Shown here one piece after another: positions 26,920 to 36,783 of a DNA stretch of 64,000 bases; within the stretch, counting starts at the first letter, position 1, and each line of letters opens with the position of its first letter. The stretch covers positions 186,001 through 250,000 of the forward strand of contig CDRNVI010000043.1 of the NCBI GenBank assembly GCA_977017575.1, in the 5' to 3' direction. Below the pieces are notes generated by a model, which was not told where the DNA came from, did not search any database, and worked only from the letters and a program-made list of their open reading frames with translations. Origin of the DNA: Paramoeba atlantica (taxonomy: Eukaryota; Discosea). Made by a program: the position numbers and the translations under genes.

Positions 26920-28767
26920 TCAACTACTACAATTTTTGAAAGAATTTACGCAATGTTTAACTTTGGCCATGATATTTTGAGCTGCTGACACTGTTGAAGC
27001 CTCGACGTATATCCGAACGACAGGTTCAGTTCCGCTGGGTCTGACAAATGCGCGGGCATATGGGATCGTGCAAATATTCTTGCCCCCTTCCGAAATGCAT
27101 GTTCGCTCCGTTTCTATAGTTATTGCTCTATCAATACTTTCTTGCAGAGCGGAAGGATCCAAAACTTTTTTCTGATCCCAGGAAGTACGTATCGACACAG
27201 GACTCGTCAGAACTATATAACTTTGCAGACTAGGGTAGTCTCTATAAAGGGCCATCCAGCAATCAATATTTCCTCTGCACACAACATCCAACGCTATAGT
27301 GACAGCCAGTAAATTTGCTATTGCATCCCCGCATGCAGGATTTAGTAACTGAGTGAAGTAAAGTAAACACTCAGAGGCGAAAATAGCATCTGACGAATTG
27401 CTCGTGGCGATGAGATGACGTAACGTTGTTTTCACGCTATCCGACACATGTATAGTCCCATGTCCATTAGATTCAAAATACATTCCTACATCGCTTTCAT
27501 TCATTGCCTTCAGACAATGCTTTACTCCTGTTGGCACACATTTCACGTCACAAGACAGGCCTGAGCGAAGATACGCTGTAGATGCCCCATTCGCGTATGC
27601 CGTTTGAACAACTGAAACGCGATGAGGTATTTCACTGTCCACACGACGTATTTCGTTGAGCAGAGTGGTAACGTACAAAGCAAACAACGATAAAATCCGA
27701 TCTCCGTCCATAATTTTATTCCGATCAAGACATGAATCTGATGTATTTTCTGGTGCACACAGTAAGATCAGCCTATCTGCGTCTCCGTCCATTGACGCGT
27801 AAATCGGTACCATACTTTGGGAATCGCTCTGAGAATACACTGCCGAGATCATTTCGCTTGGAAAAGCACAATGTTTTTGGACGAAATCTGCCCCACAATC
27901 AACGTTCAGTGTATGAGGCATTGTGTACTCCGTATTGTACAGATTCAGAGTAATATGAGATGGCAATAACCTAGCTATCTGACGCATTCGATAGGCACCG
28001 ACGCCGTTCGCGCAGTCCACATGTATTGTATAGCTGCGACCGCTATGCCTGGAACTGTGAAGTTGGTGAAGGTTGCGAAAAGCCTTACTAATCCATTCTT
28101 CGTATTTTAGAGGAGAAGAAATAGCATGTAGTATATCCTTTTCCTGAGTACCTTTTTTTTCATAGTTTCTTAGGCCCTCATAATAGGAATATACATAGTA
28201 GTGCAGTTCCGGAGTCGTTGTCATACCACAATCTATGACACCAACACCTATACAATTTAGGACAGCTTTAGATGCCACAAACATATCCATTCCCATCGGA
28301 CGTGAATCTTGACCGCAGTAGATTTGAATTTTTGAAAACACGCCTCGATACAATTTATGGTGGACGGCTAAATCAGCAAGTTTTCGAAGCACTCCTGAAA
28401 TGTCTGGAGCAAGCGCTATTATTTCTGCGCACTTTTCCCAAGATGCGGGAAGCATACCACCGGACACATCAATGAGCTTGACGCCATTATCTAATGGTGG
28501 GTTGTGACTTGCAGTAAAACAGATCCCTGCGCGGAGTTCCGAGAAATTTTCTTGGTGCCCGACTTCTGTGAGATAGGCGGCCGCTCGAAATGCTATCAGC
28601 ACTGCCATTCGAGCAGCAATGTATATTAGCTGTCGTCCAGGTCCGCGAAACCCACAGGTCCCATAGGTAAGTTTGTGTGATGATCCATCGGACTGGTTTG
28701 AAATGGACTGTTCTTGAAATATGTAGTGCAATTGGTCCCAGTTAAGTAAATCAGCTGCGCTTTCCAT
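26920..28767 (-). CDS. PGM3: Phosphoacetylglucosamine mutase
   Basis: The enzyme (AGM1, EC 5.4.2.3) interconverts N-acetylglucosamine 6- and 1-phosphate in the cytosol on the way to UDP-GlcNAc, used for N-glycans and GPI anchors. The frame gives 615 residues, a little longer than the usual 530-560. Family marks occur in order: YGTCGFRG at 35-42; the phosphoserine loop FTASHNPPLDNGVKLID at 84-100 with Ser87 as nucleophile; the metal loop DGDADR at 327-332; the sugar loop FESNGHGTI at 431-439; and the phosphate-binding loop RPSGTEP at 576-582. All catalytic residues are present. A pyrimidine run and AG lie 11 bases before the ATG. Confidence 0.95.
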   Translation of the reverse strand: MESAADLLNWDQLHYIFQEQSISNQSDGSSHKLTYGTCGFRGPGRQLIYIAARMAVLIAFRAAAYLTEVGHQENFSELRAGICFTASHNPPLDNGVKLIDVSGGMLPASWEKCAEIIALAPDISGVLRKLADLAVHHKLYRGVFSKIQIYCGQDSRPMGMDMFVASKAVLNCIGVGVIDCGMTTTPELHYYVYSYYEGLRNYEKKGTQEKDILHAISSPLKYEEWISKAFRNLHQLHSSRHSGRSYTIHVDCANGVGAYRMRQIARLLPSHITLNLYNTEYTMPHTLNVDCGADFVQKHCAFPSEMISAVYSQSDSQSMVPIYASMDGDADRLILLCAPENTSDSCLDRNKIMDGDRILSLFALYVTTLLNEIRRVDSEIPHRVSVVQTAYANGASTAYLRSGLSCDVKCVPTGVKHCLKAMNESDVGMYFESNGHGTIHVSDSVKTTLRHLIATSNSSDAIFASECLLYFTQLLNPACGDAIANLLAVTIALDVVCRGNIDCWMALYRDYPSLQSYIVLTSPVSIRTSWDQKKVLDPSALQESIDRAITIETERTCISEGGKNICTIPYARAFVRPSGTEPVVRIYVEASTVSAAQNIMAKVKHCVNSFKNCSS

Positions 28768-28778
28768 ATAAGAAATGT

Positions 28779-28807
28779 CTATATCATGTAAGAAGGGTGA
28801 AAAATGG
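28779..28807 (-). promoter_or_regulatory. Possible trans-splice acceptor of PGM3
   Basis: On the minus strand TTTTTCACCCTTCTTACATG then ATATAG ends 11 bases before the ATG. A pyrimidine-rich tract followed by AG fits a 3' splice acceptor; no cis 5' splice site or upstream exon is evident. Confidence 0.4.
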
Positions 28808-28859
28808 AGAAATTCGTGCTAAGAGACCATTAAATTAAATTTCTAGATACCTACCTAAG

Positions 28860-29065
28860 TACCGTTAGTACTGCCTGACTTTGTACGACGAAAACAGGGA
28901 AAAATCAGGTTTTTCTGCAAAGTCAGGGGGTGTGCGAAGTCATGAAGGTCGGTTGAAGGGGTGAACCGTGACTTCGCACACCCACCCCCACACATCAGGA
29001 AATTTTCAAAAACAGAAAAATGTGCAAAGTCAAGGGGGATGCAAAGTCAGGGGGTACTAACGGTA
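28860..29065. mobile_element. Poly-C MITE, CTGACTTTGCA family
   Basis: 206 bp bounded by TA, with termini TACCGTTAGTACTGCCTGAC / GTCAGGGGGTACTAACGGTA. The word GCAAAGTCA-GGGGG is repeated inside in both orientations, and the centre carries GTGCGAAGTCATG and GTGACTTCGCACACCC as an inner inverted pair. It occupies the PGM3 upstream spacer. Confidence 0.8.
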
Positions 29066-29161
29066 GATTAAAATGGTATGATCGAAATACGAACTTCAAT
29101 GCGTAATAAAAATTTCTTTATTATCAATGCCCTGATTAAATCAGGTGTAAAAAAACTCAAG

Positions 29162-29884
29162 TCAAAAGGCTGTATACCGAAGAAATGGTAGACCTATAAT
29201 ATACCACCAAAAAGAAATGTAAGAGAGGGCTGGGGTTATAAAAAAAGACAAAATGATAATAGAAACCCATTGATGTAATATGTAAGCGATAGATATGGAG
29301 TAAGTTTCAATAAAAGAATAACCGATAAGTACTGGAGAGAATATGATCGTTATGGAAAAACTAAAGAAAACTACCCAAATGCCCGAAACAACACCTGTAA
29401 TAACCCCTTCCGATCGTGTACACAAACCAACCACATTGGAAGCTATCTCTTTGCACTTGTTTATGGGTCTCTTAACCCATTCATCTGCTAATTCATAGAA
29501 AATAAAACTAAAATTGGCCCCTCGTGCTCTTTCTATATTCAAAGAATGCTGCGCTTTACGCTGTTCGTCATGCGCAGCGTTTAGAAGATCTTGAGCCTTG
29601 TCATATTCTACATGTAGAATTGATATTTCTGCACATGTGCAATTGGAACCACGATCTCGTATAGCTTCCTCAATTTCAGTGCAGCGCCGAAGTGCATGCT
29701 GTACGCGTCCCGTAGATTTCCTATAGCTTTTTACGGTATTTTTGAAACATTCAGGAACTCGAATTGTACGCTGTACTTGAAGCACCACGAATACATATAC
29801 TGAGCTCCAAAAAACGCCTTGAAGAATGAGTTTAATGTTCGATGTAACTCCATTAACGTGCTTAGCGCTTTGTTGACACTTCAT
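29162..29884 (-). CDS. Membrane protein with coiled coil, unknown
   Basis: The ATG at 29884 gives 240 residues; the frame extends 20 codons upstream to a GTG. One hydrophobic segment near residues 20-38 (LILQGVFWSSVYVFVVLQV) is followed by a charged, probably coiled-coil stretch of about 100 residues (ALRRCTEIEEAIRDRG ... YDKAQDLLNAAHDEQRKAQH). Three strongly hydrophobic segments follow near 160-240, ending ISFWWYIIGLPFLRYTAF. The layout (TM, coiled coil, three TMs) suggests an organelle or endomembrane protein. No family is recognised. A YAG lies two bases before the ATG. Confidence 0.6.
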   Translation of the reverse strand: MKCQQSAKHVNGVTSNIKLILQGVFWSSVYVFVVLQVQRTIRVPECFKNTVKSYRKSTGRVQHALRRCTEIEEAIRDRGSNCTCAEISILHVEYDKAQDLLNAAHDEQRKAQHSLNIERARGANFSFIFYELADEWVKRPINKCKEIASNVVGLCTRSEGVITGVVSGIWVVFFSFSITIIFSPVLIGYSFIETYSISIAYILHQWVSIIILSFFITPALSYISFWWYIIGLPFLRYTAF

Positions 29885-30060
29885 AGCTATTGTGAAATAG
29901 TGCTGTGATAAGCTCTTCAAACACAGGAATTTACGAACGAGCACGCCCTTAAAACGTACCTAATGAATCGGCACGGTTCCTACCATAGCGACAAAATAGG
30001 TATTGGTGTTGCATAATAGTTGAAGTATAATTAAGTTGTTTTTATTAAAATTTAGATTTC

Positions 30061-30270
30061 TTAAATGATGCACAGCAACATTAACGTTAGAATAGCTTCT
30101 GATGTAATAAAAAAGTCAAACAGGTTTCTGAAACTTGTTTGACTTTTACCTGAAACTTTCAGGTAAACTTGGAACCCCCTCAGAATATCATTTTGATGTA
30201 CGCGTGACGCAAAATCATGTATAATCTGTTCAATCATTGGTTGTAGGCCTTTTAATCTGGGTCTCTGCAT
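30061..30270 (-). CDS. Small tail-anchored-like protein, unknown
   Basis: This encodes 69 residues from ATG 30270. The first 45 residues are soluble and basic (MQRPRLKGLQPMIEQIIHDF ... GKSQTSFRN). The last 20 are hydrophobic (FFITSEAILTLMLLCII), as in tail-anchored proteins. It lies between EF-Tu and the coiled-coil membrane gene on the same strand, and AG occurs four bases before the ATG. It is short enough to be chance, but the topology and spacing support a gene. Confidence 0.4.
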   Translation of the reverse strand: MQRPRLKGLQPMIEQIIHDFASRVHQNDILRGFQVYLKVSGKSQTSFRNLFDFFITSEAILTLMLLCII

Positions 30271-30376
30271 AAAACTACAATAGCGTTCCCCACGGTAGCT
30301 TAGTAGAATTACAGTTATAAAATCAGTAAATTATAATGTAATAAAAGATAAAGCCTACGGCAGATGGATTGTCATT

Positions 30377-31738
30377 TTATTTTCCCCTTTTCTTTACTCC
30401 ACCGCGACCCGTTCCCCGAGTTTCAAATTTGACGTCAGGGTCGAGTCCCTGGAGCTCTGTCACAACACCTGCCCCAATGGTTTTATTCCCCTCTCGAATA
30501 GCAAACTTATCCCCAACGTTGAGCCCAAGCGGAAAAGACATGGCGATATTGAGTACACGATTCTCCCCGGGAGCACACATTACTTTGCGCTCCTTATCCT
30601 CCTCCCCTTTTAGCTCGGGAAAAGTGATATCTCCAGTGACATCGGCGGTGCGAAAGAAAAACTGAGGGCGGTAATGCGAGAAGAACGCCGTATGCCGACC
30701 TCCTTCCTCCTTGTTGAGAATATAAACCTGGGCCGCAAACTTGTTCTGAAGCTGCACACTCCCTGGTGCACAAAGTTGCATGCCGCGCTCCACAAACCCA
30801 GGGCGGAGCTCATCCCCCACACCACGCAGACTAATCCCTACGCTATCCCCTGGCTGGCCTTGCTCCAGCAGCTGGTGGTACATCTCAATTCCCATGACTT
30901 TCACCTTCGTCTCGCTGTGATGGTAGCCGACAAGATTGACCACTTGCCCGGGTTTCAGCACGCCACTCTCAATACGCCCCGTGCAAATCACCGAGCGGTC
31001 CCCTTTCGCCTTGTCCTTCCCTGCAGCATTGATGACATGCTCGATAGACATACGGAAAGGTAAATCTTTGTTGTCCGGGGGCTCAGGAATGACCTCATCG
31101 CACTTTTGAACTAATTCTTCAATACTTTTCACATATTTTTCCTCCCCCGCGAGGGCTTTCGCGGCACTACCCTTCACCACAGGAATCTTGTCGGGGTCGA
31201 ATTTATATTTTTTAAACAAGTCCTGCATCTCCATTTCGACGAGCTCCACAATATCCGCATTGTCCTCCACCATATCACATTTGTTAATGTAACACACAAG
31301 CTGCGGTATCCCGATTTGAGACGCGAGAAGCAAATGTTCCTTGGTCTGTGGCATAGGTCCGTCGTTGGCTGCGACGACGATAATGGCCCCATCCATCTGC
31401 GCCGCGCCCGTGATCATATTCTTCACAAAATCCATGTGACCAGGACAGTCAATATGTCCGTAGTGACGCTTATCGGACTCGTACTGCACGTGAGTCGCGT
31501 TGATGGTAATCCCACGCGCCCGTTCCTCGGGACTGCTGTCGATGGAGGAGTAGTCTCGTGCCTTTGCAGTTCCCTTACGGGACAGAACGTGTGTGATAGC
31601 TGCCGTGAGGGTGGTCTTGCCGTGATCGACGTGACCAATGGTCCCGATGGTCAAGTGAGGCTTCGTCCTTTTAAAAGTTGCCTTGACAGCGGCCTTTCCG
31701 GCCACTTGCAAAAGGAAAATGGTCCTACCGAATAACAT
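30377..31738 (-). CDS. TUFM: Mitochondrial elongation factor Tu
   Basis: EF-Tu brings aminoacyl-tRNA to the mitochondrial ribosome as a GTP complex. The frame gives 453 residues, like the 452 of human TUFM. A leader of about 25 basic, acid-free residues ([20 protein letters not shown]) is the presequence. G-domain motifs follow: GHVDHGKT at 35-42, switch I RGITIN at 75-80, DCPGHMD at 97-103, NKCD at 152-155, GSA at about 190. Domains 2 and 3 are complete to the end [10 protein letters not shown]. Codon use is visibly more biased and GC-richer at third positions than in the neighbours, as expected of a highly expressed gene. Confidence 0.97.
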   Translation of the reverse strand: MLFGRTIFLLQVAGKAAVKATFKRTKPHLTIGTIGHVDHGKTTLTAAITHVLSRKGTAKARDYSSIDSSPEERARGITINATHVQYESDKRHYGHIDCPGHMDFVKNMITGAAQMDGAIIVVAANDGPMPQTKEHLLLASQIGIPQLVCYINKCDMVEDNADIVELVEMEMQDLFKKYKFDPDKIPVVKGSAAKALAGEEKYVKSIEELVQKCDEVIPEPPDNKDLPFRMSIEHVINAAGKDKAKGDRSVICTGRIESGVLKPGQVVNLVGYHHSETKVKVMGIEMYHQLLEQGQPGDSVGISLRGVGDELRPGFVERGMQLCAPGSVQLQNKFAAQVYILNKEEGGRHTAFFSHYRPQFFFRTADVTGDITFPELKGEEDKERKVMCAPGENRVLNIAMSFPLGLNVGDKFAIREGNKTIGAGVVTELQGLDPDVKFETRGTGRGGVKKRGK

Positions 31739-31745
31739 AAAAAAG

Positions 31746-31768
31746 CTGTGAAAGAGTTACAAAATTGC
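31746..31768 (-). promoter_or_regulatory. Possible trans-splice acceptor of EF-Tu
   Basis: On the minus strand GCAATTTTGTAACTCTTTCA then CAG, seven bases before the ATG: a pyrimidine-rich run ending in CAG. Confidence 0.45.
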
Positions 31769-32026
31769 AGCGCTAAATTTGTGATGCATTGGTAAGTTTT
31801 CTTTTTGGTAAACTGACCTGAGTCGAGCGAGCAAAACATTTCGCGCAACAAGGTTTAACGAGAGTGTATTTCTTGAGAGAAAAAACGTTCCTAGATGCAA
31901 GCTCATAATAACAATGACATAAATACGATAAAATACATGACTATTAAAATGTAACGTGCTGCTTACATGCGGTCCCACAGTTTCTTGCACTACACAAATT
32001 GTACACTGTTCGTTGCGAGTTAAAGG

Positions 32027-33742
32027 TCATATTCCATATTTTGTCTCTAGAATTTCCTGAATCATGTTGCTTTCTGATACGAGAGCTCGTGTCCGTCCTC
32101 CAAACTCGTAAAGACGAGACAATACTTGTTGTTTTACGCTCAACTGGTGACCTGAAAGCAAAGTAGAAGAAGTTGCCATAAACAATCCAATTTTTGTCAT
32201 AGCTCCTGAATTGGAACTTTGAGGCCACAAAACGTCCAAATTCCTTACTATGAAGGCTTCTGCGATAGGTTCGGTGATCAAGTTTTCATGAAAAAGCACA
32301 AGAAGGATTTCACAGACTAGTTCAGATATGCTGGTGCTTACTAAACAAAGTAAAAAATTGAAGTAGTACTTCGTCTTGCTCAGAATTCTATACAGCCCTA
32401 AGGCTAATGTTGAGTTACCATTTTCTAGAACTGTGCAAAGATTAATAGGAGAGATACCACAGCAATATATTGCTTCTGGATCATTCTTCATAAAGCGAAG
32501 CGCAATTTGTTGAAGTTCCGTAGATATAGTGCTAGATTTGGCTTCGGATAAAATTTTTGAACAGGACCATCTGTCAGAAATGATCCCAGACTTTTTTATA
32601 TCAACGTCACTGGACAACAAAGTAGGGTTAAATGTGAACGGAAGGATCAAGTGTTCTATGAGTTGTAGCGAGGTCGTACGTTCACCAAAGGATGCGAAGC
32701 TAATTGCTGACGTTCCACTACTGTTCGTAATCGGAAAAGGTGGTGGTCCAAACAAATCTAATAACTCTATGGGATTAATTCTTTGAAGAGCCAAATTAGT
32801 GTCAAGAAGAAATCTGTACAACGCTGGCCGAGAATAAATTTTCAATTGATTATGAATTGGAAATGACGAGCTGTTTGGCAGCTGAGTCATAGAGGAAATA
32901 TCGAAAATTTGTTTTTTCAGTGGTGAGATGCAAGCCTGATTATTAGTGTCATCCGAAGTTTTAGAATTTACATTTAGAGCATCATGCAAAGATTTCATCG
33001 AAAATTTATGTTCTTGTGAAGTCGTTTGCGTAGCACGCTCGGATGTAGCATACAGATGAAGAGACCCATCGATGATTCGAGAAAGAGAATGAATCTTTGC
33101 AAGTTTTTCTATCTCATTCTCATGCATGAGTGTACATTCTTGAATTTCTTTAAAATGTATTTTTAAAGCATTCGCAGATAATGTCAGGAATATATCCGGA
33201 GACAGCTCCATTACTTTCTCCGGAATCTTCCTTCCGAAACACCAAAGAAGCTTTAAGCACTGGAACGGGTAGTGAGACTGTTGTTCCAAAGGAAGGGGTG
33301 CTAAGGGACGTACCACAGTTTTCTTAATGTAATATTCTAGACGAATCAGCTCGGACACACGAACAACTTCCTCTTCATCTGTCACAGAAAGTATAATGGC
33401 TGCATTGGCGCGCTCAACCGGCAGCTGAAAAATCGTATACAAATGTGACGGCTCGGTGTCAGCAACCTGAAACTGTGTGGTGACGACGGGGGAGCTAGGC
33501 TGTTTGTCTTCCTTGGCATCTGCACAAGAACCACATTTTATTTTAAACGTCATATTTTCCTGATCTTCTGGATCGGATAACGAAACCACATCAAGGAGAG
33601 CACATAGCACAACTGTAACAGCAGAATATTTCGACGGAGAAAAGTCGGAAACAAATTGAGTGCGGATATCCAAAAAGCTTTTATTACGACTACAGAGTAG
33701 TTCAGAAAGGCGATGAAGTTCTTCTCGTGAAAGAAAGCGCAT
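32027..33742 (-). CDS. CCR4-NOT subunit 11-like protein
   Basis: This is a 571-residue helical protein. The second half matches the outline of CNOT11 (C2orf29/DUF2363), which with CNOT10 forms a peripheral module of the CCR4-NOT deadenylase. It contains NPIELLDLFGPPPFP, followed by FMKNDPEAIYCCGISPINLC, then LVSTSISELVCEILLVLFHE and ITEPIAEAFIVRNLDVLW, resembling the L.P.eFi..Yi..ci region and the vRlvc.Fl helix pair. The N-terminal half starts with a helix pair (LSREELHRLSELLCSR) as in the family. Sequence identity looks low, so the call rests on motif order. AG lies five bases before the ATG after TTTCCTTC. Confidence 0.5.
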   Translation of the reverse strand: MRFLSREELHRLSELLCSRNKSFLDIRTQFVSDFSPSKYSAVTVVLCALLDVVSLSDPEDQENMTFKIKCGSCADAKEDKQPSSPVVTTQFQVADTEPSHLYTIFQLPVERANAAIILSVTDEEEVVRVSELIRLEYYIKKTVVRPLAPLPLEQQSHYPFQCLKLLWCFGRKIPEKVMELSPDIFLTLSANALKIHFKEIQECTLMHENEIEKLAKIHSLSRIIDGSLHLYATSERATQTTSQEHKFSMKSLHDALNVNSKTSDDTNNQACISPLKKQIFDISSMTQLPNSSSFPIHNQLKIYSRPALYRFLLDTNLALQRINPIELLDLFGPPPFPITNSSGTSAISFASFGERTTSLQLIEHLILPFTFNPTLLSSDVDIKKSGIISDRWSCSKILSEAKSSTISTELQQIALRFMKNDPEAIYCCGISPINLCTVLENGNSTLALGLYRILSKTKYYFNFLLCLVSTSISELVCEILLVLFHENLITEPIAEAFIVRNLDVLWPQSSNSGAMTKIGLFMATSSTLLSGHQLSVKQQVLSRLYEFGGRTRALVSESNMIQEILETKYGI

Positions 33743-33747
33743 TGTAA

Positions 33748-33764
33748 CTGAAGGAAAGCTGCTA
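33748..33764 (-). promoter_or_regulatory. Possible trans-splice acceptor of the CNOT11-like gene
   Basis: Minus strand AGCAGCTTTCCTTCAG ends five bases before the ATG. The rest of the spacer 33765-34060 shows nothing notable. Confidence 0.4.
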
Positions 33765-34060
33765 GAATCACGGTAGTAGTTATTGCAAGGGTATATTGTA
33801 CTACGCGTGTATGTTTAGATAATCGCTTTTGTGTTAATAATCTTCATAAAAAAAACGTTAACTCTATTAATAAAATAGAATGCATAAGTTAAGAAGTAAT
33901 AGGATTAGCAGCGACACACTTTTACTCTAGAAATGTAGACAGCGAAAGCTATTCTATGGTCAAACCTACAAACGTATGCAGTGCACATCAAAAATCATTT
34001 CCTACTTGAATCTCAAAGAAGAAACCAACACTCATCTACCTCGAATTGCCTGCTGTGCGC

Positions 34061-34441
34061 TCAATTTGATTTTCCTATTGAAGTTTTAGTAATCTTATTG
34101 ATTCGTGAGGTGTTGTAGGCCAATATTATGAGCGCCGTTCCAAGGAGAATGTGAGCACTGTTAATTTCCCCCGGATTCATAATAGAGCTAACCAGAACCA
34201 AGGCAGGCTCCAGCGGATGCAATATCGGATTCGACTGGATAACGTGCAGAAGAAAAGGTGTCACGGATTGTATACTCAATGCTCCTCCCACAAGTAAACA
34301 GTACGATATTGGCATAGCGAGCACGACGTTCAATGTCGGACGTGAGATTAAGCGTATAATGCCGTACAGAATTAGAAGACCTCCAATACCCACAAATATT
34401 GGTTCCAACGCAGCAGGTGATAAAGCATCCACGATATTCAT
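34061..34441 (-). CDS. Small multi-span membrane protein, unknown
   Basis: The ATG at 34441 gives 126 residues; the frame runs nine codons further to a TTG. Four hydrophobic segments are visible: IFVGIGGLLILYGIIRLI, LNVVLAMPISYCLLVGGAL, PALVLVSSIMNPG (weaker) and AHILLGTALIILAYNTSRI. The tail is basic (KITKTSIGKSN). No family is recognised. It lies between the CNOT11-like gene and glutathione synthetase. Confidence 0.5.
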   Translation of the reverse strand: MNIVDALSPAALEPIFVGIGGLLILYGIIRLISRPTLNVVLAMPISYCLLVGGALSIQSVTPFLLHVIQSNPILHPLEPALVLVSSIMNPGEINSAHILLGTALIILAYNTSRINKITKTSIGKSN

Positions 34442-34690
34442 ATTAAAAGTAATTGCCCAAGAAGCCAAACAAAGTAAAAGAGAATTTAAAATATTAGATT
34501 ACCATCGTTAGGACGTGTTTAAACTACTTACTGGGATTGATGAAAGCAATAAATAATAACACTGAGTACATTATCACTAATTCAACTGAAGAAAAATCAC
34601 AGAAGATAAAAGAACATGACGCGCGGTTCTAGATCACCCATTACCCGATAAGCGTTGCGGTACGTTTCTGGGCTAAATCTCTTATTCTTC

Positions 34691-36265
34691 TTAGCACTCG
34701 AAAAGAGGAGAATCTAGAGCAGCCATTCCACTGGTTACCCCACCTCCGGAAGTTTGGGCAAACTTGGTGCGTATGAGATATCCACTTGACTCATTTGTTA
34801 GTACATTGCCTGTTTCGTGACTCAAATATATTCCGTAAATTCCAATTTCCGGAACCAGTAGCCCTGACTGCACACCATTTTTAGGGTGTAAAATATGCCC
34901 CACCTTTGTTACTGAGTCTATCTTCCTTGTTAGAAGGTAGGGAAGTCCCTTGCCACCGCGCATAGCTTGCTTCCAGCCCTGCAGTAATTTTGTCATTGCA
35001 TCTCCTGTAAAAATTTGTCCACTACCTTCGCGGTAAGACTTCAAAACGTAAGTCGTAGGAAAGTGTAACGCATCTTCCACTCCCTCTATTTCTTTTTCCC
35101 CTACTTGAAGAAGATCATATTGAGGCAACATGTATGAAGTGAGTTCTTCAATTTCGTCCTTTGACCAGTCTCCATATCTGAGGAGAAGTTCACGAGAGCA
35201 CAGTGCTTCTTGTACTTTTTTGAGAGTACAAAGATGGTGCGGTAGGGAAGGACATTTGATACAACTAGCACGCTCCACAATCTCACGGGCGTGCCAACAA
35301 TCCTCCGTGGGATAATCATTTTTGTCATAGCCGCAACGATAATATGCGACGGATACAGGAAGACCATCTGGCGTGCACAATTCTGGCATGGCGCAAAGGG
35401 AATTAACACGTTCTTTTCCAGTTGCGATGTCTCGATTGTGACGTAAAACGAATGACGTCGCCACCTCCGAAAGCGTGGCATAAACCGTTTGTAAACCGTA
35501 TTGCTGTGACAGTACTTCAGAAAGAGGAAAAATGTCTGCTAAGTTACGCTCATCAGCCTTACGAATAACGAGTAGAACGCTTAGCTTCGAGTTCACACGT
35601 GTTGCGTTCTCACGGCGCCATAGGTGAGTTGCCTCGACAAGAGCTTGGCAAACTTTACTTTGCGCATCGCACATAGCGACTGCGGGGTTAAGTACATTTC
35701 CCTCAGCATTGTTTTTATATTTCGAATGCGTAAAACGATGAAGCGCATTTACTTTTCCTGCCAGACAAATAAAGGCGCTTGCTATTGTGTTGAACTCCAC
35801 CTGTCGTAGCTTGTTGGTTGTCCTTTCAAGCATATAGTCATAGCGATTCACACATAACATCCATTTCTGGTAGGGCACCACTGTGGCGTGGGGGGTATTG
35901 GACGCAGAGTTTGAGCCAAATTTATCAAACTGAGTATCAGTTGGAGCATATACGGAGATGGTAATTGAAAGAAGTCTCTCTACAAAAGGATCTACTGTGC
36001 TCACGTGATATAACGTGTTGAGAAGGAAAGGTAAATCACGAGCTATGCGATCTAAAACGATATTATACTTTTCCGTAACGCGCACTGCCCCTTGAAGCGG
36101 AATACGAGGTAAACTCATAGGCTGCAAAGTAATCGGTACGTGCAAGCCCGTGAGTGAGCCTCTGAAGACATTTTCGCTAGGAAGATCAAAGCTCAAAATG
36201 CCGTGTGTCATTGCATAGAGTGACGCATCATGTGCACAGCTGGCGATCTTTCTTTTAAGATCCAT
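34691..36265 (-). CDS. GSS: Glutathione synthetase, eukaryotic type
   Basis: GSS (EC 6.3.2.3) joins gamma-glutamylcysteine and glycine using ATP in the cytosol; in kinetoplastids the product also feeds trypanothione. The frame gives 524 residues (usual 470-570). Family motifs: LRQVEFNTIASAF near 153-165; YYRCGYDKNDYPTEDCWHAR near 326-345, followed by ERASCIKCPSLPHHLCTLKKVQ; the ATP-grasp glycine-rich loop YVLKSYREGSGQIFTG near 416; and the C-terminal GGGVTSGMAALDSPL near 507. All are in order to the end. No clear pyrimidine-AG precedes this ATG. Confidence 0.95.
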   Translation of the reverse strand: MDLKRKIASCAHDASLYAMTHGILSFDLPSENVFRGSLTGLHVPITLQPMSLPRIPLQGAVRVTEKYNIVLDRIARDLPFLLNTLYHVSTVDPFVERLLSITISVYAPTDTQFDKFGSNSASNTPHATVVPYQKWMLCVNRYDYMLERTTNKLRQVEFNTIASAFICLAGKVNALHRFTHSKYKNNAEGNVLNPAVAMCDAQSKVCQALVEATHLWRRENATRVNSKLSVLLVIRKADERNLADIFPLSEVLSQQYGLQTVYATLSEVATSFVLRHNRDIATGKERVNSLCAMPELCTPDGLPVSVAYYRCGYDKNDYPTEDCWHAREIVERASCIKCPSLPHHLCTLKKVQEALCSRELLLRYGDWSKDEIEELTSYMLPQYDLLQVGEKEIEGVEDALHFPTTYVLKSYREGSGQIFTGDAMTKLLQGWKQAMRGGKGLPYLLTRKIDSVTKVGHILHPKNGVQSGLLVPEIGIYGIYLSHETGNVLTNESSGYLIRTKFAQTSGGGVTSGMAALDSPLFEC

Positions 36266-36401
36266 GTCCGGCGTTTCAGTCTTGTACGAGACGTGACATG
36301 AGCAATTAGATGTTATGAATCTAGCTAATGTTTTAAAAATAAATTGCCGTCAAAGTACATGTATTTATTGAGGGAGATACTCCCTCCCTACCCCATATTA
36401 G

Positions 36402-36586
36402 TACTGTCCCCTCCCGTTTAAACGCACCTCGTTTTCCGCGAAAAATGCGCTTAAACGGGGGGTCTGAATCACTACGTAAAAAAAAAAATTGACCCCGCTT
36501 CGCGGCGCCGGGCTCTTTCCTTCAACTCTATGTGCGCTTAAACGGGGAGGTCTGACCGGGTGCGCATAAGGGGAGGGGGGACAGTA
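36402..36586. mobile_element. Poly-C MITE, GTTTAAGCGCA family
   Basis: TA-bounded, with left TACTGTCCCCTCCCGTTTAA and right inverse TACTGTCCCCCCTCCCC then TTATGCGCA. The word TGCGCTTAAACGGGG occurs twice inside. A CCCCGCTTCGCGGCGCCGGG hairpin lies at 36496-36515. It sits 80 bp outside the left end of the retroelement. Confidence 0.75.
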
Positions 36587-36667
36587 ATAGAATTTCGCCC
36601 GACAAAATATTTTCAGAAAAAAGTTTTTTTTTTCGCAAAGAATCAAAGGCAACACCATAAACTGAGA

Positions 36668-36783
36668 GTGTTGCCAATCCCTGGTCAGTAATCGGCCCAG
36701 GGACATAGCAACTCCCCATTATCTCGGGCGTAGTAAACACGCCTTGGCTTGCCTGGCACTGAGATCAGCCATTGGAAAAAAAA
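36668..36783 (+). repeat. Left inverted terminal repeat of the YR retroelement
   Basis: Outer end GTGTTGCCAATCCCTGG, inner end CCATTGGAAAAAAAA. It is the exact inverse of 42261-42373. Just outside, GGCAACAC at 36649 pairs with the GTGTTGCC end to form a small hairpin. Confidence 0.9.

Noticed and set aside
30610-31735. Plus-strand ORFs across EF-Tu
   Set aside because: Shadows of a strongly biased coding frame.
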